Shown: in pieces, positions 45,653 to 55,625 of the stretch
Layout of the letters: every line of letters starts with the position of its first letter
Position numbering within the stretch: position 1 is the first letter of the stretch
From: Bradyrhizobium aeschynomenes
Lineage (GTDB): Bacteria; Pseudomonadota; Alphaproteobacteria; Rhizobiales; Xanthobacteraceae
DNA: 64,000 nt
Direction of reading: 5' to 3'
Assembly (NCBI RefSeq): GCF_013178945.1
Contig: NZ_JABFDM010000005.1
Coordinates: 310,001 to 374,000, forward strand
The notes under the pieces: model-generated
Databases searched by the model: none
Seen by the model: the letters and a program-made list of their open reading frames with translations, nothing else
Told to the model about the DNA's origin: nothing
Program-made: the position numbers and the translations under genes

Positions 45653-46078
45653 CTACGGCCTCACCACCAGCACCGAGCATTTCGCATAACGCACCACATG
45701 CCCCGCGTTGCTGCCGAGGAAGTAGGTACGCATCGCCGGGCGATGCGAGGTCATGACGATCAGGTCGGCCTGCACCTTGGCGGCCTCCTCGAGGATCTCG
45801 TGATAGATGCCGCCCTGGCGCACCGTGTAGCTGATGCGCTCGGCCGGAATGCCGGATTCGCGGGCCACGATCGACAGCGCTTCCTCGGCGGTCTCGCGCT
45901 GCTGGGCGTCGAAATCGGCGGGGACGTATTCGGCGAGCATCACCGGGGTCATCGGCATCACGTTGAGGAGATGCACCGTGCCCTGCCATGTCTCCGCCAG
46001 CGTGGCGGCGGTCGCAATCGCCGGCTTGGCAAGGTCGGTATCGGCCAGATCGATGGGAACCAGAATCGATTTGAACAT
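45653..46078 (-). CDS. Universal stress protein
   Basis: A 141-residue UspA-domain protein. KSILVPIDLADTDLAKPAI opens the fold; ADLIVMTSHRPAM and the glycine-rich end (GSNAGHVVRYAKCSVLVVRP) close it. The ATP-binding pattern G-2X-G-9X-G-S/T is only partly kept, so nucleotide binding is uncertain. ATG 46078 has GAAGGAGG upstream. Convergent with the methyltransferase gene. Confidence 0.88.
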   Translation of the reverse strand: MFKSILVPIDLADTDLAKPAIATAATLAETWQGTVHLLNVMPMTPVMLAEYVPADFDAQQRETAEEALSIVARESGIPAERISYTVRQGGIYHEILEEAAKVQADLIVMTSHRPAMRTYFLGSNAGHVVRYAKCSVLVVRP

Positions 46079-46130
46079 CGCGGCCTCCTTCACTTGGCGC
46101 GACCATTACGCGCTCCGCCACCGCGGCCTG

Positions 46131-46670
46131 TCAATCGGAGCCCTGCTTGAGCAGCTTCGGCGTGATGAACATCAGCAGGTTGCCGCGCGCGAAGCTCACA
46201 TCCCCCCAATCGTCGGTGTCGAAGTCGAAGATGGCGAGGCCGGAGGTCGGCATGTTGCGCATCAGCTCCTGGCGCGCCTCGGGATCACCCTGGCCGGTCA
46301 GCGCCAGCGCCAGCTCGTGCAGGCCGGGATTGTGGCCGACCACCAGCAGCTGCTTCGGATCGAACGCCGCTGCGAGGCGGATCTGATGCAGGATCTGCAT
46401 CGGCTCGGCGCCGTAGAGCTCCGGCACGGACTCGACCTGCGGAGAGACGACGCGATCCTTCATCGCCTCCAGCGCGAGCTCCCAGGTCTGCTGTGCCCGC
46501 ACCGCCGTGGACACCAGCACCAGCTCCGGCGCGAGCGGATGGCCGGCGATGAAGTCGCCGATCATGGCGGCATCCTGGTGCCCGCGCTCGTCGAGACGGC
46601 GGTCCTGGTCACGGCCCGAGGGCGCGTCAGTCTCGGTCTTGGCGTGGCGCAGCAGCATCAATCGGCGCAT
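46131..46670 (-). CDS. SixA-like histidine phosphatase
   Basis: A 179-residue phosphoglycerate mutase-fold phosphatase. LLRHAKTE places the catalytic His at residue 9 in the RHA variant typical of SixA. LVVGHNPGLHELALALTG carries the second His. SixA removes phosphate from Hpt domains; the Hpt protein at 35160 is a conceivable but distant target. Confidence 0.82.
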   Translation of the reverse strand: MRRLMLLRHAKTETDAPSGRDQDRRLDERGHQDAAMIGDFIAGHPLAPELVLVSTAVRAQQTWELALEAMKDRVVSPQVESVPELYGAEPMQILHQIRLAAAFDPKQLLVVGHNPGLHELALALTGQGDPEARQELMRNMPTSGLAIFDFDTDDWGDVSFARGNLLMFITPKLLKQGSD

Positions 46671-46786
46671 GGAATCCGGTCTCGAATCGGTCAGGGTGTC
46701 TCAGCCTGTATCACGTCTCTTTATCGCCACTAAAAGCGGCATGACGTCAGGTGACAGACCGGCGTAGGGTTCGCTAAGAAAACGCC

Positions 46787-48220
46787 ATGAGCGAGACTTT
46801 CACAAGCGCGATCGATGACGCGGATGCCGCAGGTGCGATCACCCGGACCCGGCTGAACTTCGACCTCGACGTCGATGTCTGCGTGGTCGGGGCGGGCCTG
46901 GCGGGGCTGACGACGGCGCTGTGCGCGGCGCGGCAGGGCGCCAGCGTCGCGGTGTTGGAAGGCCGCCAGGTCGGATGGAACGCCTCCGGCCACATGCTCG
47001 GCACGGTGCTGCCCGGATTCGACCTGCCGCTCCCCGACCTGATCGAGCGCGTCGGCCTGGAGCATGCGCGCGCGCTGTGGGCGCTGTCCTGGTCGGGCGC
47101 TGAGTTCATCCGGGCCCAGGCCACGGAGACCGCGATGCCCGGCATCGGTCTCAGCGAGGGCGCGCTCGAGGTCTCCAACGTCGACGCCGGCGATGCGCTG
47201 ATCCGCCGCCTGCAGATGCTGCACGAGGATTTCGCCACCGAGGTCGAGGGCTGGCAGGTCGAGCGCGTCAGGAGCGAGCTCAAGACCAGCCGCTATTTTC
47301 ATGGCGTCCATTACCCCCGGGCGTTCCAGCTCGACGGCCGGAAGTATGTCCACGCGCTGGCGCGGCTGGCGCACAAGGCCGGGGCGCGGATCTTCGAGGA
47401 CACGCCCGTGGTCAGCATCGATGCGTCCGGCGTGCGCAAGCGCATCGTGACGCCGTCGGCGCGGATGCGGGCCTCCCACATCGTGCTCGCCGGCAACATC
47501 CATCTGGGCGCGCCTTTGCAGAAGCTGTCGGATACGCTGCTGCCGGTGTGGCGCTATGGCGGCGTCACCGCGCCGCTCGGCGAGGCGCTCGCCGAGGCGA
47601 TCGCCTTCAAGGGCTCGGTCCACGACACCGACGGCATCGACCATTTCCGCGTCGTGGACGGAGACCGGCTGATGTGGGCGAGCCCGGAGACGACCTGGGA
47701 CGCGCGTCCCAGCGGGTTCGCCTCGGCGCTGCAGCGCCGGATCCGCACCGTGTTTCCGCAACTCGGCCGCGTCGAGATTGCGGAGACCTTCGGCGGTGTG
47801 ACCGGCCAGACGGTGCACGGCATGCCCCAGATCGGCCAGCTCCGCAAAGGCCTGTGGGTGGCGAGCGGTTTCGGCCGGCAGGGGATGAACACCTCCGCGA
47901 TGGCCGGTCAGCTGATCGCGCAAGGCATCCTCGCCGGCGACGACCGCTGGAAATTGTTCTCGCCGTTCGAGCTGGTCTGGGCCGGCGGCGTCAGCGGCCG
48001 GGTCGCCGGCCACGTCGTCAATCTCTGGGTCCGAGGCCGCGCCGCGGCTGCAGGTACCCTGGCACGGCACCGCGAGCGGGCCCGGGCGCAGGAGCGCATC
48101 CGTGAGATCAGGGCCGCCGAGGCGCGCCGCCAGGCGGCGCAGCGCCCGGGCTCGCGCCTGCCACTGCGGCCGCAGCCGTCCGACCTGACCCGCCGTCCGG
48201 ACGCCGGGGAGGGCGGATAG
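46787..48220 (+). CDS. FAD-dependent amine oxidoreductase (DAO family)
   Basis: A 477-residue flavoenzyme. The dinucleotide motif VVGAGLAGLTTALCAARQG is near residue 28, WNASGHMLGTVLPGFDLPL near 65, and WVASGFGRQGMNTSAMAGQL near 365 closes the FAD site. It resembles PuuB/OrdL-type oxidases acting on amines or amino acids. The last 50 residues are a basic, Arg/Ala-rich helix not typical of the family. Confidence 0.82.
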   Translation: MSETFTSAIDDADAAGAITRTRLNFDLDVDVCVVGAGLAGLTTALCAARQGASVAVLEGRQVGWNASGHMLGTVLPGFDLPLPDLIERVGLEHARALWALSWSGAEFIRAQATETAMPGIGLSEGALEVSNVDAGDALIRRLQMLHEDFATEVEGWQVERVRSELKTSRYFHGVHYPRAFQLDGRKYVHALARLAHKAGARIFEDTPVVSIDASGVRKRIVTPSARMRASHIVLAGNIHLGAPLQKLSDTLLPVWRYGGVTAPLGEALAEAIAFKGSVHDTDGIDHFRVVDGDRLMWASPETTWDARPSGFASALQRRIRTVFPQLGRVEIAETFGGVTGQTVHGMPQIGQLRKGLWVASGFGRQGMNTSAMAGQLIAQGILAGDDRWKLFSPFELVWAGGVSGRVAGHVVNLWVRGRAAAAGTLARHRERARAQERIREIRAAEARRQAAQRPGSRLPLRPQPSDLTRRPDAGEGG

Positions 48221-48314
48221 CTCGCAAGAAAGTGAGGCCTCGGACCCGCAGCCGACGTAACTTCGCGGGATCTCGTCCGTAGATCCGGTAACAAGCCGCC
48301 GTACGGAGACAACC

Positions 48315-48818
48315 ATGATCGACCGCCGCATGATGTTCACCACCGCTGCCGGATTGTTCGGCTTCGCCGCCCTGCGCTGGTTCGGCGGCTCGGAGCCGGC
48401 GCGCGCCGCCGAGAAGTTCGAGATCGAGAAGACCGAGGCCGAGTGGCGCGCCCAGCTGACGCCGGAGCAGTTCGACATCCTGCGGAAAGAAGGCACCGAG
48501 CGGCCCTGGACCAGCCCGCTTTTGAAGGAGCACCGCAAGGGCACGTTCGCCTGCGCCGGTTGCGACCTGCCGCTGTTCTCCTCGGATACCAAGTTCGACA
48601 GCGGCACCGGCTGGCCGAGCTTCTTCAAGCCGCTCGACAATGCGGTCGGCACCCGGCAGGACAAGACCTACGGCATGGTCCGCACCGAGGTGCATTGCCG
48701 CCGTTGCGGCGGCCATCTCGGCCACGTGTTCGACGATGGCCCCAAGCCGACCGGCCTGCGCTATTGCATGGACGGCCTGTCGCTGGTGTTCCATCCGGCC
48801 AACCCGTCCTCGACCTGA
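48315..48818 (+). CDS. msrB: Exported peptide-methionine (R)-S-oxide reductase
   Basis: A 167-residue MsrB with an N-terminal export signal (MIDRRMMFTTAAGLFGFAAL) that may be Tat-like (DRRMM). Zinc ligands are in FACAGCDLP and CRRCGGHLGHVFDDG; the catalytic Cys151 is in LRYCMDG. Both GTGWPSFFKPL and the zinc site are intact. It should repair oxidised methionine in periplasmic proteins. Confidence 0.92.
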   Translation: MIDRRMMFTTAAGLFGFAALRWFGGSEPARAAEKFEIEKTEAEWRAQLTPEQFDILRKEGTERPWTSPLLKEHRKGTFACAGCDLPLFSSDTKFDSGTGWPSFFKPLDNAVGTRQDKTYGMVRTEVHCRRCGGHLGHVFDDGPKPTGLRYCMDGLSLVFHPANPSST

Positions 48819-48905
48819 GAAGATTCTCCGCCTGGATTGTCGACGGCGACCGTTGAAGACCTGAAAAGCGGGTCTTCGAGGACGCGCCGGCACCTGTGAG
48901 CAGCA

Positions 48906-48960
48906 GCCGAGCCGGAGCGCGATGGTGCGCGTCCGGCCCGGCAAGAACTGCCGGCTCGGC
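48906..48960 (+). terminator. Large inverted repeat between msrB and flgE
   Basis: GCCGAGCCGG (48906-48915) and CCGGCTCGGC (48951-48960) pair perfectly around 35 bases that themselves fold. It is likely a terminator isolating the flagellar genes; AATTGTTC follows. Confidence 0.5.
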
Positions 48961-49037
48961 AATTGTTCACCACTTTCGACGCCGCTTTTTTGACGTTGTT
49001 ATTTCCCAACTCGCTGATTTCGCAGCGAAATGCCATC

Positions 49038-49052
49038 TGGCACAGCGATTGC
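49038..49052 (+). promoter_or_regulatory. Sigma-54 promoter of flgE
   Basis: TGGCAC-AGCGA-TTGC is an exact match to the -24/-12 consensus TGGCAC-N5-TTGC, 65 bases before the flgE start. Late flagellar genes of Caulobacter and its relatives use sigma-54 with FlbD. Confidence 0.85.
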
Positions 49053-49116
49053 GATGCTCTCCACGAAAACGCGGCCATGGGCGGACCGGCCGCCGGGTCA
49101 ATGTGGAGAGAATGGT

Positions 49117-50922
49117 ATGGGTATCTTCGACGCGATGAACACCTCGGTGAGCGGCCTGTCCGCTCAATCATTCGCGCTGCAGAACATTTCCGGCAACATC
49201 GCGAACGCCTCGACCGTCGGCTACAAGGGCATCGGCACCAGCTTCGAAGACCTCATCCCCAACGCCACCAACCCGACCCGGCAGAACGCCGGCGGCGTCA
49301 CCGCCTTCGCCAAGGCGACCATCACCACCCAGGGCACGGTCTCGACGTCCTCGGTCGCCACCAACATGGCGATCAACGGCGACGGCTTTTTCAACGTGCA
49401 GAAAGCCTCGTCGGTGGTCGACAACGTGCCGGTCTTCACCGGCGTCACCAACTACACCCGTCGCGGCGACTTCCAGCTCAACGCCAACGGCAATCTGATC
49501 AACGGCGCCGGCTATTATTTGATGGGCGTCGCGGTCGACGCCAAGACCGGCAACGCCACCGGCAACGTGCCGACGGTGCTGCAGTTCGCCAACAATTTCG
49601 TGCCGGCGCAGGCGACCACGGCGATCCAGTACGCCGCCAACCTGCCGACGCAGCCGAAGACCGGCGCCAGCGGCAATGCGGCGACCGGCACGCTGGTCGC
49701 GGCCGGCGGCCTCAACTCGGCCGATCTCTCCAACGTGCCGCTGCCGGTCGGCACAAATTTCTATGCCGACGCCACGGTCACCGGCGCCACGGCCAACAAC
49801 AAGAACGCGGTGGGCATCACCACATCGACCCTGCTGTCCGGCGGCGCGGCCACCGACTCGATCACCACCGACTTTGCGGCCGGCGACACCATCACCCTGA
49901 CCGGCAGCGCAGGCGACGTCGTCACCTTCACCTTCGTCGCCTCCGGCGCCTCGGGCAACCAGATCAATGTCGGCGATTCCGTCGGCACGCTGCTGGCCAA
50001 GATCGCCGCGGTGACGGGTGTGTCGCCGACCATCACCGCCGGCAAGATCACCCTGCATTCGGGCAGCGGCGAGGACTGGAGCCTGAGCAGCGCCGCGGGC
50101 GGCTTCGCGGCGCTTGGCCTGACGTCGCCGGTGGCCTTGACGCGAACGGCGAGCGCCGGCACCGGCATCGTGATCGGCAACGACCTCACCAACTTCAACA
50201 ACGAGACGATCTCGGGCGGCGCGGTCACCACCTACAACTCGGCGGGCACGCCGGTGAACGTGCAGCTGCGCTGGGGCAAGGTCGACAGCTCGACGCTCGG
50301 CACCGGCCATCAGGACGTCTGGAACCTGTTCTATCAGACCGATTCCAACGCGACCGGCTCGACGGTGGCCTGGCAGAACGTCGGCACCAATTTCGTGTTC
50401 GGCTCCGACGGCTCGCTGACCTCGCCGACCTCCTCCAACATCTCGATCCCCAACGTCGTGGTCGACGGCACCACGCTCGGCACCGTCAGCCTCAACATCT
50501 CCTCGGGCGCGCTGACGCAATATGCCAGCACCGTCGGCTCCGCGACGATCAACCAGATCTCGCAGAACGGCTTCGCCGCCGGCCAGCTGCAATCCGTCGC
50601 CGTCAACAACAGCGGCATCGTCACCGGCACCTTCTCCAACGGCCAGACCATCAATCTGGCGCAGGTGACGCTGTCGCACTTCAACGGCACCAACTATCTG
50701 AAGGCGCTCGACGGCGGCGCCTATGAGGCGACCGACCAGTCGGGGCAGGCCATCATCGGCGCCTCCGGCAAGATCTCGGGCGGTTCGCTGGAAGGCTCGA
50801 ACACCGACATCGCCGACGAGTTCACCAAGCTGATCGTGACCCAGCAGGCCTATTCCGCCAACACCAAGGTGATCACGACGGCCAATTCGATGGTGCAGGA
50901 TCTTCTGAACGTGCTGCGCTAA
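49117..50922 (+). CDS. flgE: Flagellar hook protein FlgE
   Basis: A 601-residue hook protein. The N-terminal MGIFDAMNTSVSGLSAQSFA and NISGNIANASTVGYKG and the C-terminal SNTDIADEFTKLIVTQQAYS form the coiled D0 rod. The protein is longer than enterobacterial FlgE (about 400) owing to inserted outer domains, one of which (about residues 238-336) is related to segments in FlgL and the flagellins. The start follows GGAGAG; a frame open upstream is not used. First gene of flgE-flgK-flgL. Confidence 0.95.
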   Translation: MGIFDAMNTSVSGLSAQSFALQNISGNIANASTVGYKGIGTSFEDLIPNATNPTRQNAGGVTAFAKATITTQGTVSTSSVATNMAINGDGFFNVQKASSVVDNVPVFTGVTNYTRRGDFQLNANGNLINGAGYYLMGVAVDAKTGNATGNVPTVLQFANNFVPAQATTAIQYAANLPTQPKTGASGNAATGTLVAAGGLNSADLSNVPLPVGTNFYADATVTGATANNKNAVGITTSTLLSGGAATDSITTDFAAGDTITLTGSAGDVVTFTFVASGASGNQINVGDSVGTLLAKIAAVTGVSPTITAGKITLHSGSGEDWSLSSAAGGFAALGLTSPVALTRTASAGTGIVIGNDLTNFNNETISGGAVTTYNSAGTPVNVQLRWGKVDSSTLGTGHQDVWNLFYQTDSNATGSTVAWQNVGTNFVFGSDGSLTSPTSSNISIPNVVVDGTTLGTVSLNISSGALTQYASTVGSATINQISQNGFAAGQLQSVAVNNSGIVTGTFSNGQTINLAQVTLSHFNGTNYLKALDGGAYEATDQSGQAIIGASGKISGGSLEGSNTDIADEFTKLIVTQQAYSANTKVITTANSMVQDLLNVLR

Positions 50923-50965
50923 CAGCGCAGCGCGTGGCGGTTGAATTGACACAAGGCAAACGAAC

Positions 50966-52828
50966 ATGGGTTTGAGTTCCGCCCTCGCCACCGCGATGTC
51001 CGGCCTGCGCTCGACGCAGGCCGCGCTCTCGATCATCTCGTCGAACGTCGCCAACGCCAATACGCCCGGCTACGTTGTACAGAACCCGAACCAGATCGAG
51101 ATCGCCAGCGGCGGCTTCGGCTCGACGGTGATGACGACGGGCGTCAACCGCCAGCTCGATCTGTTCGTGCAGAACCAGCTCCGCACCGAGACGTCGGGCG
51201 GAACCTATGCCAACCAGATGGCCAACATCCTGACGCAGCTGCAGAGCGTGTACGGCACGCCCGGCGGCAGCGGCACCATGGAGACGGCGCTCAACAACTT
51301 CACCACGGCGCTGCAGTCGCTATCGAACAATCCGAGCAACCAGTCGGCGCAAGCGGTGGCGCTGTCGGCCGCGCAAGGGCTGGCGCAGCAGCTCAACGCG
51401 ACCACCAAGGGCATCCAGACGCTGCGCACCAATGTCGAGCAGGACATCGGCAACTCGGCGACGCAGGCCAACGCGGCGATCAAGCAGATCGCCACCTTGA
51501 ACACCCAGTTGCAGGGTCTCAGCCCGTCCGATCCGCTGTCGGCGACGCTGCAGGATCAGCGCGACAATGCTATCGACACGCTGTCGAAATATGTCGACAT
51601 CCGCGTGGTGTCGGACTCGACCAACGGCGTCAGCGTGTTCACCAATTCCGGCATTCAGCTGGTCGGCGCGGGGCTGACCTCGGAGTTCACCTTCTCCTCG
51701 CCCGGCACGCTCGACGCCACCTCGCTCTACAACAGCAATCCGACCAAGAGCGGCGTCGGGCAGCTCAACATCAAGCTGTCGAATGGCGTCTCGCTCGACG
51801 TCGTGGCCAACAATCTGCTGAACTCCGGCCAGATCGCGGCCGACCTCAAGCTGCGCGACCAGACCCTGGTGCAGGCGCAGACCCAGGTCGACCAGCTCGC
51901 CGCGACGATGGCCTCGGCGCTGTCGGACAAGACCACGGCCGGCACGGCTGTGGCAGGACCTCCGGCCGGCTTCGACGTCTCGACGACGGGGCTGCTCGCC
52001 GGCAACACGATCAACCTGACCTACACGGATTCGAGCAACGTCCAGCGCCAGGTCAAGATCGTCAACGTCAACGATCCCGCCGCGCTGCCGCTGCAGAACG
52101 CCACCGGCGCCAACCCGTCCTATGTCGGCGTCGATTTCTCGCTCGGCATGGCCTCGGTGGTGACGCAGCTCAACAGCGCGCTCGGCGGCGCGCATCTGCA
52201 GTTCGCCAATCCCTCCGGCACCACGCTGCGCATCACCGATGACGGCACCAGCCAGGCGACGGTGAAGTCGGCCTCGTCGACAGTGACGGTGCAGACGCTT
52301 GCCAGCGGCAACCCGCAGCTGCCAGTGTTCACCGATGGCAGCGGGTTGTACACCGGCGCGATCACCTCGACCGGCTCGCAGATGACCGGGCTCGCCGGGC
52401 GGCTCAACGTCAATCCGGCGCTGCTCAACGACGCCACCAAGCTGTCGACCTATTCGACCTCGCCGCAGACCCCCGCGGGCGACTCGACACGGCCGGACTT
52501 CCTGTTCGCGCAGCTGACATCGGCGACGTTCAGCTATTCGCCGACCACCGGACTCGGCTCGGCGGCGCAGCCGTTCCAGGGCACCGTGTCCGGCTATCTG
52601 CAGCAGTTCGTCAGCCAGCAGGGCAGCGCCTCGACACTGGCAACTCAGCTCAGCCAGGGGCAGAGCGTCGTCGTCAGCACGCTGAAGGAAAAGTTCAACT
52701 CGACCGCAGGGGTCAACATGGACAGCGAGATGTCCAACCTGATCCAGGTCCAGAACACCTACGCGGCCAACGCGCATATCATGTCGGTCGTGCAAAGCAT
52801 GATGCAGAGTCTGATCCAGGCTTTCTAG
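50966..52828 (+). CDS. flgK: Hook-associated protein FlgK
   Basis: A 620-residue junction protein between hook and filament. LSSALATAMSGLRSTQAALS, then NVANANTPGYVVQNPNQ at the N-terminus and MDSEMSNLIQVQNTYAANAH at the C-terminus are the conserved rod parts. It starts 43 bases after flgE, so it is probably co-transcribed. Confidence 0.95.
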   Translation: MGLSSALATAMSGLRSTQAALSIISSNVANANTPGYVVQNPNQIEIASGGFGSTVMTTGVNRQLDLFVQNQLRTETSGGTYANQMANILTQLQSVYGTPGGSGTMETALNNFTTALQSLSNNPSNQSAQAVALSAAQGLAQQLNATTKGIQTLRTNVEQDIGNSATQANAAIKQIATLNTQLQGLSPSDPLSATLQDQRDNAIDTLSKYVDIRVVSDSTNGVSVFTNSGIQLVGAGLTSEFTFSSPGTLDATSLYNSNPTKSGVGQLNIKLSNGVSLDVVANNLLNSGQIAADLKLRDQTLVQAQTQVDQLAATMASALSDKTTAGTAVAGPPAGFDVSTTGLLAGNTINLTYTDSSNVQRQVKIVNVNDPAALPLQNATGANPSYVGVDFSLGMASVVTQLNSALGGAHLQFANPSGTTLRITDDGTSQATVKSASSTVTVQTLASGNPQLPVFTDGSGLYTGAITSTGSQMTGLAGRLNVNPALLNDATKLSTYSTSPQTPAGDSTRPDFLFAQLTSATFSYSPTTGLGSAAQPFQGTVSGYLQQFVSQQGSASTLATQLSQGQSVVVSTLKEKFNSTAGVNMDSEMSNLIQVQNTYAANAHIMSVVQSMMQSLIQAF

Positions 52829-52843
52829 TGAGGCGCGAGTAAG

Positions 52844-54715
52844 ATGTCGATCAGCAGTATCAACTACGGAACCTCTCTGCTCGGTCTGTCCGTGCGGAAC
52901 ATCTCCAACCAGCTCGCGGACCTCTCGACGCAGCTGTCGAGCGGCGTCAAGGCGAACAACTATGCCGGCATGGGGCCGGACGAGGGGTTTGCGATCGCGG
53001 CGCGGGCGCAGCTGTCGAACATCGCCGGCTTCACCACGACGATGACGCACGTCAACACCGTCATCGGGGCGGTCAACACCTCGTTGCAGTCGTTGTCCAA
53101 GATCGCAAGCCAGGTCCAGAGCGGTGCCTCGGCCACGCCGCAGAACCTGACCAGCACCGGTCAGACCACGGGGCAGCTGACGGCGTCGTCCAACCTGTCG
53201 GCGATCACCGGCATCCTCAACACCCAGGTCGGCGATCGCTACATCTTCTCCGGCAGCGCCACCGACCGGCCGGCGATCGCCTCGGCCGACGACATCCTGA
53301 ACGGGACCGCCACCCAGGCCGGGCTGAAGCAGGTGATCGCCGAGCGGCAGCAGGCCGATCTCGGCCTCAACGGTCTCGGCCGCCTCAATCTCTCCGCGTC
53401 GGCGACCATGCCGATCACGCTGGCGGAGGACGTCGCCGGCTCACCATTCGGCTTCAAGCTGAGCTCGGTGACCTCGTCGCTGACCAACGCGACCGTGACC
53501 GGACCGTCCGGGTCGCCGGCGGGGATCTCCGTCGACCTGACCGCGGGCAATCCCAACGCCGGTGACCAGATCAGCTTCGTCTTCAAGCTCCCGGACGGCA
53601 CCTCGGAATCGATCAAGCTGACGGCGTCGACCACGACGCCGGCGCCCACCAACACGTTTGCGATCGGCGCGACTCCCGCCGCGACCTCGGCCAACCTGAA
53701 TGCGGCGCTGAATACGGCGCTCACGACCTTGGCCAACACCTCGCTCGTTGCAGCCTCCGCCGTGACCGCGGGCGACAACTTCTTCAACACCGCCAGCTCG
53801 GTGTCGGGCACCGCGGTCAACAACAAGGCGGGGACGCCGGCGCCGATCACCGGGGCGACGCTGCTGTCGGGCATCGCCGGCACCGATTCGATCGCGACCG
53901 ACTTCACCGCCGGCGACACCATCACCGTGAACGGGCAGACGCTGACCTTCGTCGCCTCGGGTGCCAACGGCAACAACCAGATCAACGTCGGCGACAGCGT
54001 GCAGACGCTGCTGTCGAAGATCGACGCGCTGAGCGGGACCTCGAAGGCCTCCACGGTCAGCGGCGGAGCCATCACCTTGCGCACCGACGATGCAGCGAGC
54101 TTCTCGGTCTCGAGCTCGAACGCGGGTGCTTTCGCCGCGCTCGGCTTCTCGGGCACCGTCACCGCCGCGACGCCGCCTTTGCGGGTCTCCGGCGTGCCCC
54201 TGGGATCGGCGACCAGCCTCGTCAACGGCTCGACCAGCACCGTGGCCTGGTACACCGGCAACAGCGGCCCGGGCTCGGCGCGGTCCAGCTCGACGATCCG
54301 CATCGACACGGCGCAGAGCATTCAGTTCGGCGCCCAGGGCAACGAGTTCGCGATCCGCAACCTCGTGCAGCAGACTGCGGTCTACGCCGCCGTCAACACG
54401 CCGCCGGCCGGCGCGAACGCGCCGCAGCAGATCGGCGCGCTCAGCGAGCGCATTGCCGCCAACCTGACGGCGCGGATCGGCCAGCAGTCGATCTCGGACA
54501 TCCAGACCGAATTCGCCAACGCGCAAACCACGATGAAGGACGCCGCGGCCCGCCAGACCCAGGCCAAGGCGGCGATGCAGGCACTGGTCGACCAGACCGA
54601 GGGCATCTCGCAGCAGGAGGTGGCAGCCCAGCTCCTGCAGCTGCAGACCAATCTTCAGGCGTCCTACCAGACGACCTCGATGCTGTCGCAATTGTCGCTG
54701 GTGAAGTTCCTGTAA
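52844..54715 (+). CDS. flgL: Hook-associated protein FlgL
   Basis: A 623-residue protein. The N-terminal LLGLSVRNISNQLADLSTQL and GVKANNYAGMGPDEGFA and the C-terminal LLQLQTNLQASYQTTSML are FlgL-like. Typical FlgL proteins are 300-350 residues; here about 300 residues are inserted, including a flagellin-hook module at about 339-437. It starts 15 bases after flgK. Confidence 0.9.
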   Translation: MSISSINYGTSLLGLSVRNISNQLADLSTQLSSGVKANNYAGMGPDEGFAIAARAQLSNIAGFTTTMTHVNTVIGAVNTSLQSLSKIASQVQSGASATPQNLTSTGQTTGQLTASSNLSAITGILNTQVGDRYIFSGSATDRPAIASADDILNGTATQAGLKQVIAERQQADLGLNGLGRLNLSASATMPITLAEDVAGSPFGFKLSSVTSSLTNATVTGPSGSPAGISVDLTAGNPNAGDQISFVFKLPDGTSESIKLTASTTTPAPTNTFAIGATPAATSANLNAALNTALTTLANTSLVAASAVTAGDNFFNTASSVSGTAVNNKAGTPAPITGATLLSGIAGTDSIATDFTAGDTITVNGQTLTFVASGANGNNQINVGDSVQTLLSKIDALSGTSKASTVSGGAITLRTDDAASFSVSSSNAGAFAALGFSGTVTAATPPLRVSGVPLGSATSLVNGSTSTVAWYTGNSGPGSARSSSTIRIDTAQSIQFGAQGNEFAIRNLVQQTAVYAAVNTPPAGANAPQQIGALSERIAANLTARIGQQSISDIQTEFANAQTTMKDAAARQTQAKAAMQALVDQTEGISQQEVAAQLLQLQTNLQASYQTTSMLSQLSLVKFL

Positions 54716-54732
54716 AGCAACGGGGGCGGCGG

Positions 54733-54749
54733 TTAGGTTTTCGTTAACC
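54733..54749 (+). promoter_or_regulatory. CtrA-like box before the four-gene cluster
   Basis: TTAG-GTTTTCG-TTAACC matches TTAA-N7-TTAACC with one mismatch. It lies 59 bases before the glycosyltransferase-like gene and 18 after the flgL stop. Confidence 0.5.
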
Positions 54750-54807
54750 ACGTCTCTTTAGCTTTTGTTCAGATCTGGGGCGAGAGCCTCTTTTTCTGGA
54801 GGCTGAC

Positions 54808-55614
54808 GTGAGTAACCCGATCGACGAGCGGATCCACCTGGTGATCGCCACCCCCTGTTTCGGCGGCCAAGTGTCGAGCATCTATGCAAGCTCGATCTTC
54901 GCCCTGCAGCGCGAGCTGCGCGCCACGTCGAACGTCGACCTGACCGTCCACATGCGCGACGGCGATGCGCTGATCACCCGCGCCAGGGCCAATCTCGTCA
55001 CCCTGTTCCTCAACGATCCCTCCGCCACGCATCTCCTGTTCATCGATGCGGATATCGGTTTCGCGCCGAAGCAGGTGTTCCGGCTGATCGAATCCGGCGG
55101 CGACATGGTCGCAGGCGTCTATCCGGTCAAGAAGGTCAATTGGAACAAGGCGCGGCGCGCCATCAACGCCAACCGCATGGACGTGCCGGCGGCCTCGCTC
55201 GACTATGTCCTGGAGATCGACAATCCGGACCACGTCGCGGTGGTCAACGGCTTCACGCGGGTGCGCTATGCCGGCACCGGCTTCCTGATGATCCGCCGCC
55301 GCGTCATCGAGGCGATGATCGCGCATCCCGCCTACGCTCCGCTGCAGTTCTTCCGCGAGCACTCGCAGGATGCGCTGGCCGGCAATCCGAACCGCTTCGC
55401 GCTGTTCGAATGCATGATCGACCCGGAGACGGGCACCTATCTCAGCGAGGATTTCGCCTTCTGCAGGCGTTGGACCGATCTCGGTGGCGAGATCTGGGCC
55501 GATCTCGATAGTCGGCTGGATCATGTCGGTCCGTCGGTGTTCCACGGCAATGTCGCCTCGCAGTTTGCGTCGGCGGTGGCGGTTCCCACCGCTGCTGCGG
55601 CAGACGCAGCCTGA
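54808..55614 (+). CDS. Glycosyltransferase-like protein
   Basis: A 268-residue protein with a GT-A-like layout: VIATPCFGGQVSSIYASS at the start, a DxD-type metal site in LLFIDADIGF (Asp80, Asp82), and a later catalytic-looking region EDFAFCRRWTDLGGEIWADL. The substrate sugar is unknown. GTG 54808 has GGAGG 5 bases before it. It is the first gene of the cluster between flgL and the flagellin; the next gene follows after 11 bases. Confidence 0.7.
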   Translation: MSNPIDERIHLVIATPCFGGQVSSIYASSIFALQRELRATSNVDLTVHMRDGDALITRARANLVTLFLNDPSATHLLFIDADIGFAPKQVFRLIESGGDMVAGVYPVKKVNWNKARRAINANRMDVPAASLDYVLEIDNPDHVAVVNGFTRVRYAGTGFLMIRRRVIEAMIAHPAYAPLQFFREHSQDALAGNPNRFALFECMIDPETGTYLSEDFAFCRRWTDLGGEIWADLDSRLDHVGPSVFHGNVASQFASAVAVPTAAAADAA

Positions 55615-55625
55615 CGATCCGCACC

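Noticed and set aside
46730..48664. A 644-codon minus-strand frame over the FAD oxidoreductase
   Set aside because: Antisense shadow; the sense frame has an intact FAD motif and family length.
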